Source: Poa pratensis (lineage: Eukaryota; Streptophyta; Magnoliopsida; Poales; Poaceae). Taken from it: a stretch of DNA of 64,000 nt. Each line of letters starts with the position of its first letter. The stretch's first letter is position 1. The stretch covers positions 9,716,730 through 9,780,729 of the forward strand of contig CAMZMU010000049.1 in NCBI GenBank assembly GCA_947311845.1. The letters are read 5' to 3'. Below are positions 44,405 through 56,200 of the stretch, piece after piece. The notes beneath the pieces are model-generated. The model had not been told where the DNA came from, ran no database searches, and saw only the letters and a program-made list of their open reading frames with translations. A program made the translations under genes and the position numbers.

Positions 44405-44666
44405 GGATGGCTCGTGGCGGGAAGTAGTGGGTCCCAGGCAGTGAGGTGGATTAGTTGTGGGTCCCGTTCTCAGAGGACATGCTGTGCTGATGTGGATAAG
44501 TTGTGGGTCCCACTAGGCTCGCATAAGCCTAACAGTTTGCGTTTAAACTCCATGTCGCACGAGAGCAATTTGCGCTCACAGAAGCGTCGCACGAGAGCAA
44601 TTTGTGCCAACGACGTCGCTCTCCATCCAATTGCGAGGAAATGTGTCGCATAGGAGCAATTTACCC
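44405..44666 (+). repeat. Mutator-like element right terminal inverted repeat
   Basis: Inverted partner of 40178-40385. It contains three copies of a CGCA(C/T)(G/A)(A/G)GAGCAATTT block at about 44556, 44588 and 44647, one more than the left end shows. Confidence 0.85.
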
Positions 44667-44675
44667 ACGAATTTT

Positions 44676-44870
44676 TATCTGACCATCCCGTGCCCCGAAT
44701 GCGCTGAAGTTTTTACACAAGCTGCATCTGCACCTATACTAAAACCTGTAACATTTTTAGGGCAAAACTCCATACGGATGCCACTGACTTAATTTCAGAC
44801 TCACCGCTGTTTGTGCTGAAATCTCTGCTAAACATGTATTCATAGCACAGATTGTTCTCCAATGCACTAA
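44676..44870 (+). repeat. Tandem repeat of about 180 bp, right part
   Basis: Continues unit 2 of the array that starts at 39986. Phrases such as GCATCTG.ACCT.TA.TAAAACCTGTAA match unit 1 in the same orientation. Confidence 0.82.
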
Positions 44871-44934
44871 GAAACGACTGCCAAATACACTAAGAAATGA
44901 CCTTTAACCTTGCCACAGCTTCACCATCAGAGCA

Positions 44935-45668
44935 TCGTTAACCAGATTTTGGGAGGATATTTGGATGGGAGATACTCCACTTGCGCAGGAGTACCCAGCG
45001 CCGTACGCCGTTGCATCTCATAAGCATACAACAGTTGCGGCTGTTTTCAAAAATACCCCTATCAATTTAACCTTTAGACGACATTTGGTAGGTAATGCTA
45101 GGGAGTCTTGGCATCATTTAGTTGAGCGTCTTATGCGTGTACACTTGACAGATGAACAAGACCGTTTAGATGGAGATTAACACAAACGGGTGTTTTCTCT
45201 ATTAATTCTTATTATACCGAGCTCCTTAGTGGCCATACGAGATACTTGCGAAAATATATGTGGAAACTGAAGGTTCTGTTAAAGATAAGGATTTTTGTTG
45301 TGGTTCTTGCATAGAAAAGAATTGTTAACTAAGGATAACTTGATTAAAAGGAGATGGATTGGGTGTAAGAAATGCGTTTTCTGTGATACAGATGAATCTG
45401 TAGAGCATCTGTTCATCTCTTGTCCTTTTGCTCGTGATATTTGGCGTTTGGTTGACTTCACTTTTAACATTTACTCACCAACTAGTGTAGCAAATCTGTT
45501 TGGTACTTGGTTGAATGGGATTAATACAAAGACAAAAGAGCATATTAGGATTGGCGTGGCGGCCGTCATATGGGCGATTTGGAATTGTCGTAATGATGTA
45601 GTTTTTTAATAAAACACAATCTACTCATTATCTGCAGTTATCAACAAGGCGACCTACTGGATCCACAT
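44935..45668 (+). pseudogene. LINE ORF2 C-terminal fragment, part 1
   Basis: A plus-strand zf-RVT region: RFWEDIWMGDTPLAQEYP, then after stops around 45178-45290 the zinc core CVFCDTDESVEHLFISCPFA and VAAVIWAIWNCRNDVVF. A frame break at 45605 precedes NKTQSTHYLQ and TYWIH, where the solo LTR inserted. It resumes at 49902 as SYLLPAKQRGLMDSGC. Confidence 0.82.
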
Positions 45669-47775
45669 TGTTGGATGTATGCCCAAAAGGCACTAAAGTT
45701 TAACATCTGATTCATAATTATGCTTCATGATTCTATGCTATAACTGCGGTGACTCCTGAATATGTGATTCAGAGGAAAACTCACTCGCACGTGTAGAGAT
45801 ATGAACTGAATAAAGTATACCCTAGTCTTGCCTTTTAGACTAATTCATTGATTGCTTGAGACCACGTTTTCCTGGTCTACGACATTGTTTATGTCAGCAT
45901 CAATGAGTGGCATATTGCTGGTGGAAACAATATGGCTGGGTAGACCCAAATCGTTGATATGCTAAGTAAGATTGCAAAGTGTCTTTTTGTCCTTAGTGCA
46001 ATATCGCAGATGATTGTTATATGACATATCCTTAGACCATGAGGTTATTAGGGTTGTGTACATTGGAAGAATTACTTTGGTACTGTCATAACCATGGCCG
46101 TAACTGGGTGGGAAAACGGCAGTCACTGGGTGGTTCTGAAGATGTGCATATATCCTAATGTTCCAAGATGGGAAATTACTCCTCTGTCAAAACAGATACT
46201 TCCAGGGCCCACTCGGTATGTATGATATCCAATATGTTCTGCAGACAATGCATGATGAAGTTACATCATGCGGGATATCGGATTACGGGAACGAGAAAAG
46301 GAAATTTACCGGTAACGAGATAGACAGAGATATAGTGAATCAGGGATTGATTCATGGAAATATCAGGAATACTTTATCTTGGGTAATTTCAGTATCGTGA
46401 GTAATGGGAATAACGAATAAATAATCAACAGGTTCAACAGAGTGCCATTCGCATAACGGTAGCAGTTATTCAGGTAGCCCATCTATCAGACCCTGGCTGG
46501 TGATTAGATGGAAACATCTAATTATAGCTACACGTTATCGAACATGTAGGGAAACACGCTTAAGTCAGTTCTAGTTTGTTGTGTATATGGTTGGTCTGGA
46601 TACCGAGAGAGTATCACCGGAATAGTTTCTGTGTGGTAGATAATATCTTTATTAGAGAGATTGGATTATGCAGACACTAGGTGTCTCGGAGTGATAGAAG
46701 TTGCTATCACTAGTCGGATTTATTCCGAAGGTTTATATAAGAGGGAAATATTTATCTGGAGTATTTTGTCTGCGGACACTGGGTGTCCCGGATCATGTAA
46801 AAGTGTTTTATATGATAAGTAATTATTTCGGAGAATATTCTATAAAAGGAAATATTCAAATAAGAATTAATTAGATAAAATATTATTTAATTAAATATTA
46901 ATTTATTTAATTAATAAATAATTATTGGAAAATATTAAATAACTTGGAGCCACCAAGAGGGGCTGCCAAGCGGGCCCATGGGGCCCACAAGGCAGCCGCA
47001 CCCCACATGGGGCGGGTGGGCCAAGGCGGCGGCAGCCGAGGGCGGCCGGCCTAGGTGGGACCCACCCACTAGGTCGGTGCGGCCTAGGTAGGCCCCACCC
47101 GGCGGCGGCGGCAGTTGAGGCGGTGGGAGGGAGTTGGAGTCCAACTCCAACTCCTCCTCCCAAACCGAATTGGGCAAGGAGAAAACTTTCCCCTTCCCCA
47201 AGTTGACTTGGACTGGTTTATATAGGAGTTTCTCCTTCCCCAAGTCCCTCCACCCTTTGGGTCTCCTATATAAACCCCCACCCCCTCTCCTTTGGAGACA
47301 CACAAGTTTAGATCTCTTCTAGTTGGATTAGAGGTTTCCTCTCTCCGATTAGATTAGATCTAGATCTAATCTCTCTCTCCCTCCTTCTCATGTGTTGAGA
47401 TCTCCACCTTCATATACACCAGCGGTGAGTGCTTCAAGTGTGGACGGCGAAGCCCTGCTGGACTAGATCCGATGTATATGTGCGAAACTCAGAGGGGTGA
47501 TCCATTGAGAAACGGTTGACTCTATCTCACTCTGTTAGATCAAGGTGAGACGCGAGGAGTCTACGATATTCTCTCGGCTAGGCTTAGCCGAGGGAGTTCT
47601 TCCACAAGCTTCATCAACGTCGTCATCGACATCTCTTCCGCTTCACAGTGTCGGTAACGAATTTACAATTGGATCAAATATGCATGTCTTGTCACTTGTA
47701 TCTTCATAGTAGATCTTGGAGGTTGTTGCGTAGTTGTGGCGAATTTTTTTTGTTTTCCATGCACGCAACCCAATA
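45669..47775 (+). mobile_element. Solo LTR A (copia-type)
   Basis: A 2.1-kb LTR starting TGTTGGATGTATGCCC and ending CGCAACCCAATA (last CA decayed to TA). The 5-bp duplication CACAT (45664-45668 and 47776-47780) is intact. No internal region is present, so it arose by LTR-LTR recombination. It contains the GGACACTGGGTGTCCCGGAT block and a U3-like TATATAAACC box near 47268. Confidence 0.9.
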
Positions 47776-47788
47776 CACATGTGGTCCT

Positions 47789-49896
47789 TGTTGGAGATAT
47801 GCCCTAGAGACAATAGTATTTAGTATTATTTTATCTCCAAGTTTATTATTAAATGTTTATATCTTTTGCTACAACTGCATTGTGCACTTGGATAGCGAAT
47901 GCAAAAGTATTCAAGAGGAAAACCTCCAACGCACGTGTAGAGATATGAACAAAGAAAAAGTGTTCCTGGTCTTATCTCTAAGACTAGTCTATCTTGTTAT
48001 TAGATGATCATGTTTTCCTGATCATGAACTTTATATAAGTCACATAACTATAGGAGTTTATTATCAGAATGATAATAGTACTGAACCGACCCATCTTATG
48101 ATCTTGCTATGAGACAAATCGTCAAAGATGAAAAATAGCAATTGATCATTCTATACCTTAAGAACATCTAGTGACCGCTTATTTGACACTCACACTTTGA
48201 TAGTCATCGTACGTCCGGCCGTAACAGGGGATCAAAACGGTGGTTATTAGGTTTGAACTAGAATAAGTACTGAAACAGAGATGTTCAAGAATGATACTTA
48301 CTCCACCAGACGATGGAGAGATACATCCTCTAGGCCATCTCAGTATTATCATGTCACTCAAGTCGTCTGGCCAGACGCAGTGTGATTTATCACAGGACAT
48401 GAGAATACGGAATGAGAAAAGAGAATGATATCATTAACGAGTTTTGTATGTTTTATGATCAAATGGTTTTGATCACAATAGAGCACATTGTCTCGACCTC
48501 GTGATATCATTGGTATCGTGTACGTAAGGAGATTAGCGTAATGAGAAACATAAAGAAGTTCTGTCGTTCACTCGTGAATACATGAGAGCCAGTACGGACG
48601 TGTAGATCCCATTGCTGGTTATTGTGTGGTAAGCTCCTGGACATGTCTATGTGTTAACGAACCTTTTGAGTCACACACTTAAGCTGTGAGTCAATCTTTT
48701 ATTGAAAGAATAAAGTTGTGGTTTTAGTGGTAATGAGATAGTGTCGGAGTGGCTTCGATGTCACAGGAACTTGTTCCATTGAAGGTATAGAGAAAGAAAA
48801 GGCAGACATTCTATGTCTCGGGATAATAGGAATTGTTTCTATTATTGTCGGATTTATTCCGAGGGTTTATATAAGAGGGAAATATTTATCCGGAGTATTT
48901 TGTTAGCGGACACTGGGTGTCCCGGATCATATAAATAGGTTTATATGACAAGTAATTAATTACGGGAATTTTCTGTAAAAGGAAATATACAATTGGGAAC
49001 TAATTAAACAAAATTATTAATTAAATTAAATAATATTAATTATTAATTTATTATTAATTAAATATTCAGAAAATAATAAATAAAAGTTTTTTATTTGGAG
49101 CGCACCAAAGGGGGCTGCCAAGTGGGCCCACAAGGCAGCCACACCCCAAGTGGGGCGGGTGGGCCAAACCGAGTTGGAGGACTCCCCCTTTGGCTGAAAC
49201 CCTAGTGGGCTAGGCCCACTAGGTGGAGGCGGTTTGGGAGGAGGAGTCCTCCTCCCAATCCAAGTTGGGGAAGGAGAGGACTCCTCCCCTAGGGCCGGCG
49301 CATCAAGGGGAGGGGCTTGCCCCTTCCCCAAGCACCCCTCCCCTTTGGCCTACTATATAAGCACGCCCAAACCCATGGGTTGATACACACAAGTTTGCAC
49401 AAGTTTCTCTCTCTTGAGATATTGTGTAATTAGACGATGCTCTAATTAGACGTTGTTCTAATCTCTCTCTAATTAGATCTCATGTGTTGAGAATTAGATC
49501 ACTCTAATCTCATATAGCTCTAATCAAGTTTGATTAGATCTACCACCTAAACTACGCCGCAAGGCTGTCTCTCTTCGTCGGCGCCAGATGCTAGCTCTAG
49601 GCGGCGGAGCGCTGACGGATTGGCGCAGTGTACGTGTGGATACTGTTAGAGCGGGTTGCGCAAGCAATTTCTCGACGACAAGAATCGCCAACAATCTCAC
49701 CTCCCGGCGTGGACGTGAGATTGTTCATCAGGCTTCACCAACATCTACTTCGACAAACACAAGATTTTCTGCAATGGTGTTTGTAAGTATTCTATATCTA
49801 GCATTATGGGGTGTTTCATATTTTCATAGTATAGATATTGGGACGTTGCGTAGCATGGTAATCGAAATTTTAATTTACCGTACACGCAACCCAGCA
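47789..49896 (+). mobile_element. Solo LTR B (copia-type)
   Basis: A related 2.1-kb LTR starting TGTTGGAGATATGCCC and ending CGCAACCCAGCA, with duplication GTCCT (47784-47788 and 49897-49901). It shares order and motifs with LTR A (CACGTGTAGAGATATGAAC, GGACACTGGGTGTCCCGGAT) but is clearly diverged, so the two are separate insertions rather than a pair. Confidence 0.92.
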
Positions 49897-49901
49897 GTCC
49901 T

Positions 49902-50120
49902 ATCTTCTCCCTGCGAAGCAGCGTGGACTCATGGATTCCGGATGTATCGAATGATGATGGTCGTACGGGCTATCTTCTGCCGGGGTGGGTAGCTGTAGCC
50001 TAAGAGAATCGATGGCTAGAGCTTTGTTTTTGTGGTTGATTTTTGTATCCACTTTGTGTGATTCTTAAATTGTAACCAAATGATTACTTGATACTATGCA
50101 ATAAAATGCGACGGTTGTGT
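49902..50120 (+). pseudogene. LINE ORF2 C-terminus and 3' UTR, part 2
   Basis: Continues the LINE from 45668 plus the 8-base remnant between the LTRs. The joined frame reads YWIHMWSYLLPAKQRGLMDS, a typical end of plant LINE ORF2. It is followed by an AT-rich 3' UTR with a late AATAAAA at 50099. Confidence 0.7.
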
Positions 50121-50349
50121 GCGTCACTCTGGTTCATTCTCAATGTACGCCATGTTGAGATTCGCCTCCATCAAAGCTTTGTGTACCTTGTAAGATGTGT
50201 GATTTATGAAAGTGCGTCCGGCCCAAATCCATGGAATTTTTTCTTATAAATTTGTGATACATAATTTAGTTTGGATGATACATAATTCAGTCACATTATA
50301 ATTCAACTTAGTATGATATATAATTCAGTCATCTGTAAACCGCAATGAA

Positions 50350-50730
50350 AGCACCATTTTGTTTTTGAAACAAGGCAAAAGTTTTGCCTTTTATATTTAG
50401 TAGGAGAAAAGGACAACCTAGCCGAAGCCAAACAGAAAAAAAAAGAGTCTAAATCACGGATTTAGCCGATAATCTCTGCTAGTTTTTTCGCACCAGCAAG
50501 CACCCTACATTTTCCCTCGTATTTGATGCGTTGAAACAGCGTCGATGGCATGTAGAGCTTGTTGTTGAAGATCCTTGTGTTTCTTTCCTTTCATACTTCC
50601 CGAGTGACAATGATGACCGCTGTCTTCGGACCCTTGTGAGATGGGGAGGTAGATGTGTCCATGGCCTATCAATAATCGAACACCATTGGCTTGGTCGAGG
50701 CAAGATCTTATATGAGCGTTTGACATTTTA
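50350..50730 (-). pseudogene. Antisense LINE ORF2 tail
   Basis: On the minus strand the frames read KERNTRIFNNK, PSTLFQRIKYEGKCRVLAGA and KKLAEIIG, the end of another LINE ORF2. The 3' end lies at about 50350, beside a GGCAAAA..TTTTGCC inverted pair. Confidence 0.7.
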
Positions 50731-51249
50731 ACCAATGAAAGCACCAGTAAACTGCGTAACAAAAACAGGGAGCATTATTCAGTCAACACTCGGTGCTTTC
50801 CGAAGGAGCAATGCTATATCGAAAGAGCAACGGAAGTAGTTGCCGCATAGCAAAGCATACACTTATATCGAAAGTTGGAGCTCCCCATTTGAATGGATAC
50901 AGTACACTTATCCTGCAATAAAGAAATGATCAACCCAGTAGCTAAACTTCAGTGTAAGTGTGCAGAAACCATTAATAATATGAATAAAATTCTATAATCG
51001 TTCTATAATTTGTAAAAAGATCCCTGGTATTTATTTATTTTAACGGGAAAAGATGCCTGGTATTACCCCCACACAAGGCCAGGTCGTCAATCGATCAGTG
51101 CGGCAGTGGGTTTTTGGAGCAACACTTACTACAGGGAGAACAACAACGTACTTACGTACGCGGTACACGACAGTTGACAGCACACACACGTATTTGGAGC
51201 TACAACATCGGTAATACCGATCATCTGGCTGATTAACGATGAATCCAGC
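50731..51249. other. Downstream of aquaporin pseudogene, nothing recognised
   Basis: AT-rich sequence with no supportable gene. The right edge should hold the 3' UTR of the minus-strand aquaporin. Confidence 0.4.
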
Positions 51250-52113
51250 CTAGGATTCGACGTCGTCGTGTTTGGAGCGCAATAACTTGGTAGCGCCGTC
51301 GTTCCTGAGGACGTGCTGGTGATACACCATGGCAACGGCGGCGCCGACGAACGGGCCAACCCAGAAGATCCATAGCTCGTCCCACGCCTTCTCGCCATTG
51401 TACACCACGGCAGGGCCGACGTTTCTGACCGGGTTGATTCCAGTTCCGGTGATGGGGATGGTGGCCAGGTGCGCCATCAGCACCGCGAACCCGATGAACA
51501 GCGGCGCCAGAACCGGCATGTGAGAGTCTCGGGCGATGCGCTTTGGGTCGGTCGCCGGGAAGACGGTGTACACAAGGACGGCGGTGCCCAGCGCCTCGGC
51601 CAGCAGCCCCGCCGCCGGCGAGAACCCGGGGGCCAGCTCGTTGGCACCGCCACCGTAGAGCGTGTAGTTTTTCCGGCCGTGGACTGCCCTGACCAGCGCC
51701 GCGCCGCAGATGGCGCCGACGCACTGCGCCGCCATATAGAGGAATGCGCGCGGAAGCGACACCTTCCTCGCCAGCAGCAGCGCGAACGTTACCGCGGGGT
51801 TGATGTGGCCGCCGGATATGCCGGCGGTGCAGTACACGAGGAAGGACGGCGATCATGCCGCCAAACGCCCACGCGATGCCGAGCACGCCTCCTCCTCGCT
51901 CTGGCGCTTGTGTCCGATGACGGTGGCCACGGTAACGTAGACGAAAAGGAGCGTGGCGGTGAACTCGGCGATGATGGCGCGGTATAGGGACCACTTGCCG
52001 AGCTCGCCGGCGTCAAACAGCGGCGTCGGAGGAGGGTTTAGGTAGTCCTTGGTGTTGATGGCGTCGCCATGAGCGTTGGCCTCTGGACTCAGCTTGCCCT
52101 CTGCTGCGGCCAT
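51250..52113 (-). pseudogene. PIP2-type plasma-membrane aquaporin, frameshifted
   Basis: Water-channel family of the plasma membrane (six helices, two NPA half-helices). It starts at ATG 52113 and is intronless. The frame gives the short PIP2-like N-terminus and [20 protein letters not shown], then [13 protein letters not shown] net one-base loss at about 51885-51902 moves the reading frame through [18 protein letters not shown] net one-base gain (probably four inserted bases, about 51838-51846) restores it for [17 protein letters not shown] to the stop at 51250. Corrected length is near 287 residues, normal for PIP2. The first NPA is intact. The second reads NPV ([11 protein letters not shown]), while the selectivity-filter His, Thr and Arg around it are kept. 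Uncorrected translation stops after about 86 residues. Confidence 0.9.
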
Positions 52114-52215
52114 ATTGACTCCTCAATCTCAGCTTATTAATTGATGGGAGTTAACTAACTAAGGATCAGTCGAAGACGGAGAATGGTGTGTGTTCATAAC
52201 CTGAAAAGCTGCATC

Positions 52216-52227
52216 TATATATATATA
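52216..52227 (-). promoter_or_regulatory. TATA box of the aquaporin pseudogene
   Basis: TATATATATATA about 103 bases upstream of the start codon, in a suitable position for a core promoter. Confidence 0.45.
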
Positions 52228-52329
52228 GAGCAAGGCCACCACCATTGAGCATGCCCTATCAGTCACCATTTACATTGTACAAGAGTCATTTATTCGTTTT
52301 CAAACGAGGGCTCCCGTTGGTCTGGACGT

Positions 52330-52640
52330 AGCCATGTTTGTTGTATCAAGTTATCAGCTAATGCACAGCTGATTTTTGGCATCTACATTCTAAAACTTTG
52401 CTATATTTGTAAGTCTCTGAAAATTACAAAATAAATCCTGCTTGTAGGACACTACTACAGACCGGAAAACGAATTAATCGAACGTACAAGCTTTAGTTAT
52501 GAACCGTGTGCAACAGATTTAAGTGTGTGAGATGTCCAAGTCATCGCACACTCTTTAGTTGTTTTCAGTCATGTGAGATGTCGAGCTAATCACACACGAC
52601 TACAATTTGAGTAATCGCGTGTGAACATGCGGTTCACGGT
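52330..52640 (+). repeat. Second member of the 14085/27419 repeat family
   Basis: Matches the repeat split by copia in order and orientation, including AGCCATGTTTG, AATCCTGCTT, AGGACACTA, GAACCGTGTGCAAC and a GATGTC..CATCGCACAC part. It shows what the uninterrupted family looks like. Confidence 0.6.
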
Positions 52641-53265
52641 TTGTTGAAATAAATTATGTGCAAATATGTATAGCAGAGCATTAATAATTGAGATTCAGAC
52701 CGGCAATTTTGAATTCACACAGAGCTAAGCATCGCACAACAACAACTTATGGCGGCAGGCCGACAGCGGTGGCGGTGATTTGAGGTGGTGCGGTACACTA
52801 CGGGAAAGCCACACTACGCCGACGGCCGCACTGTACGCCGACGGCCAAATGTCGGGGCCGTCGGCGTACAGCACGGGCTAGGGCAGACGCCCAACAAGCC
52901 GTCGGCGTACGAAGCGCAGTCGGCGTAGCCTTACCGTGCCCGACGGCCGCCGTCGGCGTAGTAAATTCCGTCGGCGTACAAAAGGGCGCCGTGACGGAAC
53001 GGAGTCGCCCGTCCAGCATCGTTGATACGCCGACGGCAGTGCCGTCGGCGTTTAGTTGTTCTTTTTTTATTTATTTTCGTATATAATATTCATTTCTTTA
53101 TTTCTCCATATAATATTTAATGTAGTTGTAATTTATATATATTGGACCTATAATTGCCCTCCCAATTTCAGTATCCCACCCCCGTAAAATAACGGTTTGA
53201 GTTTTCCGGAACCCAACTCTACAACATATACATGTAAAACAAATAAAAACAACACATTTATTGTG

Positions 53266-56200
53266 CCAGCGGATTCGGGGTTTCGCCGAAGCGGGGCCCC
53301 GGAGCGTCGGAACCCCACCAAAACCTAGGTTGTGCCATTCCATATGTATACAAGTGTGTTGTGTGTTGTAAATGTGCAATATCCTACTCCGGGGTGTGAC
53401 CGGCTTCACCGGCTTCACTTTCTCTCTAGTGAGTTCCTGCACTTAGAGGTGAAAACTCCCCTTTCGGGCGAACCGGATGGAATCTTGTGTTGATTTGGGG
53501 TAGACTTTGGTTTCTCATCTTCCTATGGCCTAACCTAACACAACCAAGCAAAAAACTCCACTGGCCTACCCCTTTCGACGCACGTCTATGGGGGTAGACG
53601 AAAACGTTAGGGTTTTTCCAGCGGATTCGGGGTTTCGCCGAAGCGGGGCATCGGAGCGTCGGAACCCCACCAAAACCTAGGTTGTGCCATTCCATATGTA
53701 TACAAGTGTGTTGTGTGTTCTAAATGTCCATTATACTACTCCGGGGTGTGACCGGCTTCACCGGCCTCACTTTCTTCATAGTGAGTTCCTGCACTTAGAG
53801 GTGAAAACTCCCCTTTCGGGCGAACCGGATGGAATCTTGTGTTGATTTGGGGTAGACTTTGGTTTCTCACCTTCCTATGGCCTAACCTGACACAACCACG
53901 TAAAAAACTCCACTGGCCTACCCCCTTTCGACGCACGACTATGGGGGTAGATGAAAACGTTAGGGTTTTTCCAGCGGATTCAGGGTTTCGCCGAAGCGGG
54001 GCCCCGGAGCGTCGGAAACCCACCCAAACCTAGGTTGTGCCATACCATATGTATACAAGTGTGTTGTGTGTTGTAAATGTGCAATATCCTACTCCGGGGT
54101 GTGACCGGCTTCACCGGCCTCACTTTCTCTCTAGTGAGTTCCTGCACTTAGAGGTGAAAACTCCCCCTTCGGGCGAACCGGATGGAATCTTGTGTTGATT
54201 TGGGGTAGACTTTGGTTTCTCACCTTCCTATGGCCTAACCTAACACAACCAAGCAAAAAACTCCACTGGCCTACCCCCTTTCGACGCACGTCTATGGGGG
54301 TAGATGAAAACGTTAGGGTTTTTCCAACAGATTCAGGGTTTCGCCGAAGGAGGCCCGGAGCGTCGAAACCCACCCAAACCTAGGTTGTGCCATACCATAA
54401 GTATACAAGTGTGTTGTAAATGTGCAATATCCTACTCCGGGGTGTGACCGGCTTCACCGGCCTCACTTTCTTCATAGTGAGTTCCTGCACCTAGAGGTGA
54501 AAACTCCCCTTTCGGGCGAACCGGATGGAATCTTGTGTTGATTTGGGTTAGACTTTGGTTTCTCACCTTCCTATGGCCTATCCTAACACAACCAAGCAAA
54601 AAACTCCACTGGCCTACCCCTTTCGACGCACGTCTATGGGGGTAGACGAAAACATTAGGGTTTTTCCAGCGGATTCGGGGTTTCGCCGAAGCGGGGCATC
54701 GGAGCGTCGGAACCCCACCAAAACCTAGGTTGTGCCATTCCATATGTATACAAGTGTGTTGTGTGTTGTAAATGTCCATTATACTACTCCGGGGTGTGAC
54801 CGGCTTCACCGGCCTCACTTTCTCTATAGTGAGTTTCTGCACTTAGATGTGAAAACTCCTGTTTCGGACGAACCGGATGGAACATTGTGTTTATTTGGGG
54901 TAGACTTTGGTTTCTCACCTTCCTATGGCCTAACCTTACACAACCAAGCAAAAAACTCCACTTGCCTCCCCCATTTCGACGCACGTCTATGGGGGTAGAT
55001 GAAAACGTTAGGGTTTTTCCAGCGGATTCAGGGTTTCGCCGAAACGGGGCCCCGGAGCGTCGGAACCCCACCCAAACCTAGGTTCTGCCATACCATATGT
55101 ATACAAGTGTGTTGTGTGTTGTAAATGTGCAATATCCTACTCCGGGGTGTGACCTGCTTCACCGGCCTCACTTTCTCTCTAGTGAGTTCCTGCACTTAGA
55201 GTTGAAAACTCCCCATTCGGGCGAACCGGATGGAATCTTGTGTTGATTTGGGGTAGACTTTGGTTTCTCACCTTCCTATGGCCTAACCTAAGACAACCAA
55301 GCAAAAAAATCCACTGGCCTACCCCATTTAGGGTTTTTTCAGCGGATTAGGGGTTTCGCCGAAACGGGGCATCGGAGCGTCGGAACCCCACCAAAACCTA
55401 GGTTGTGCCATTCCATATGTATACAAGTGTGTTGTGTGTTGTAAATGTCCATTATACTACTCCGGGGTGTGACCGGCTTCACCGGCTTCACTTTCTCTCT
55501 AGTGAGTTTCTGCACTTAGATGTGAAAACTCCTGTTTCGGGCGGACCGGATGGAATCTTGTGTTGATTTGGGGTAGACTTTGGTTTCTCACCTTCCTATG
55601 GCCTAACCTAACACAACCAAGCAAAAAACTCCACTGGCCTACCCCCTTTCGACGCACGTCTATGGGGGTAGATGAAAACGTTAGGGTTTTTCCAGCGGAT
55701 TCAGGGTTTCGCCGAAGCGGGGCCCCGGAGCGTCGGAACCCCACCCAAACCTAGGTTGTGCCATTCCATATGTATACAAGTGTGTTGTGTGTTGTAAATG
55801 TGCAATATCCTACTCCGGGGTGTGACCGGCTTCACCGGCCTCACTTTTTCTCTAGTGAGTTCCTGCACTTAGAGGTGAAAACTCCCCTTTCGGACGAACC
55901 GGATGGAATCTTGTGTTGATTTGGGGTAGACTTTGGTTTCTCACCTTCCTATGGCCTAACCTAACACAACCAAGCAAAAAACTCCACTGGCCTACCCCCT
56001 TTCGACGCACGTCTATGGGGGTAGATGAAAACGTTAGGGTTTTTCCAGCGGATTCAGGGTTTCGCCGAAGCGGGGCCCCGGAGCGTCGGAACCCCACCCA
56101 AACCTAGGTTGTGCCATACCATATGTATACAAGTGTGTTGTGTGTTGTAAATGTGCAATATCCTACTCCGGGGTGTGACCGGCTTCACCGGCCTCACTTT

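Larger units (their letters stand above)
40178..44666 (+). mobile_element. Mutator-like element carrying two gene-like ORFs
   Basis: A 4489-bp element bounded by the 9-bp duplication ACGAATTTT (40169-40177 and 44667-44675), the Mutator signature. Long terminal inverted repeats of roughly 200 bases begin GGGCAAATAGCTCCTATGCG (left) and GGGTAAATTGCTCCTATGCG (right, complement). They extend to about 40385 on the left and 44405 on the right. No MURA-type transposase is present. The cargo is a GRF zinc-finger gene near the left end, two sets of AT-rich tandem repeats, and a GC-rich acidic-helical ORF near the right end, both on the plus strand. This fits a non-autonomous, gene-carrying (Pack-MULE-like) element. 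Confidence 0.92.

Noticed and set aside
45669..49896. The two 2.1-kb LTRs as the 5' and 3' LTRs of one element
   Set aside because: Only 13 bases separate them, each has its own different 5-bp duplication, and they are clearly diverged. They are two solo LTRs.
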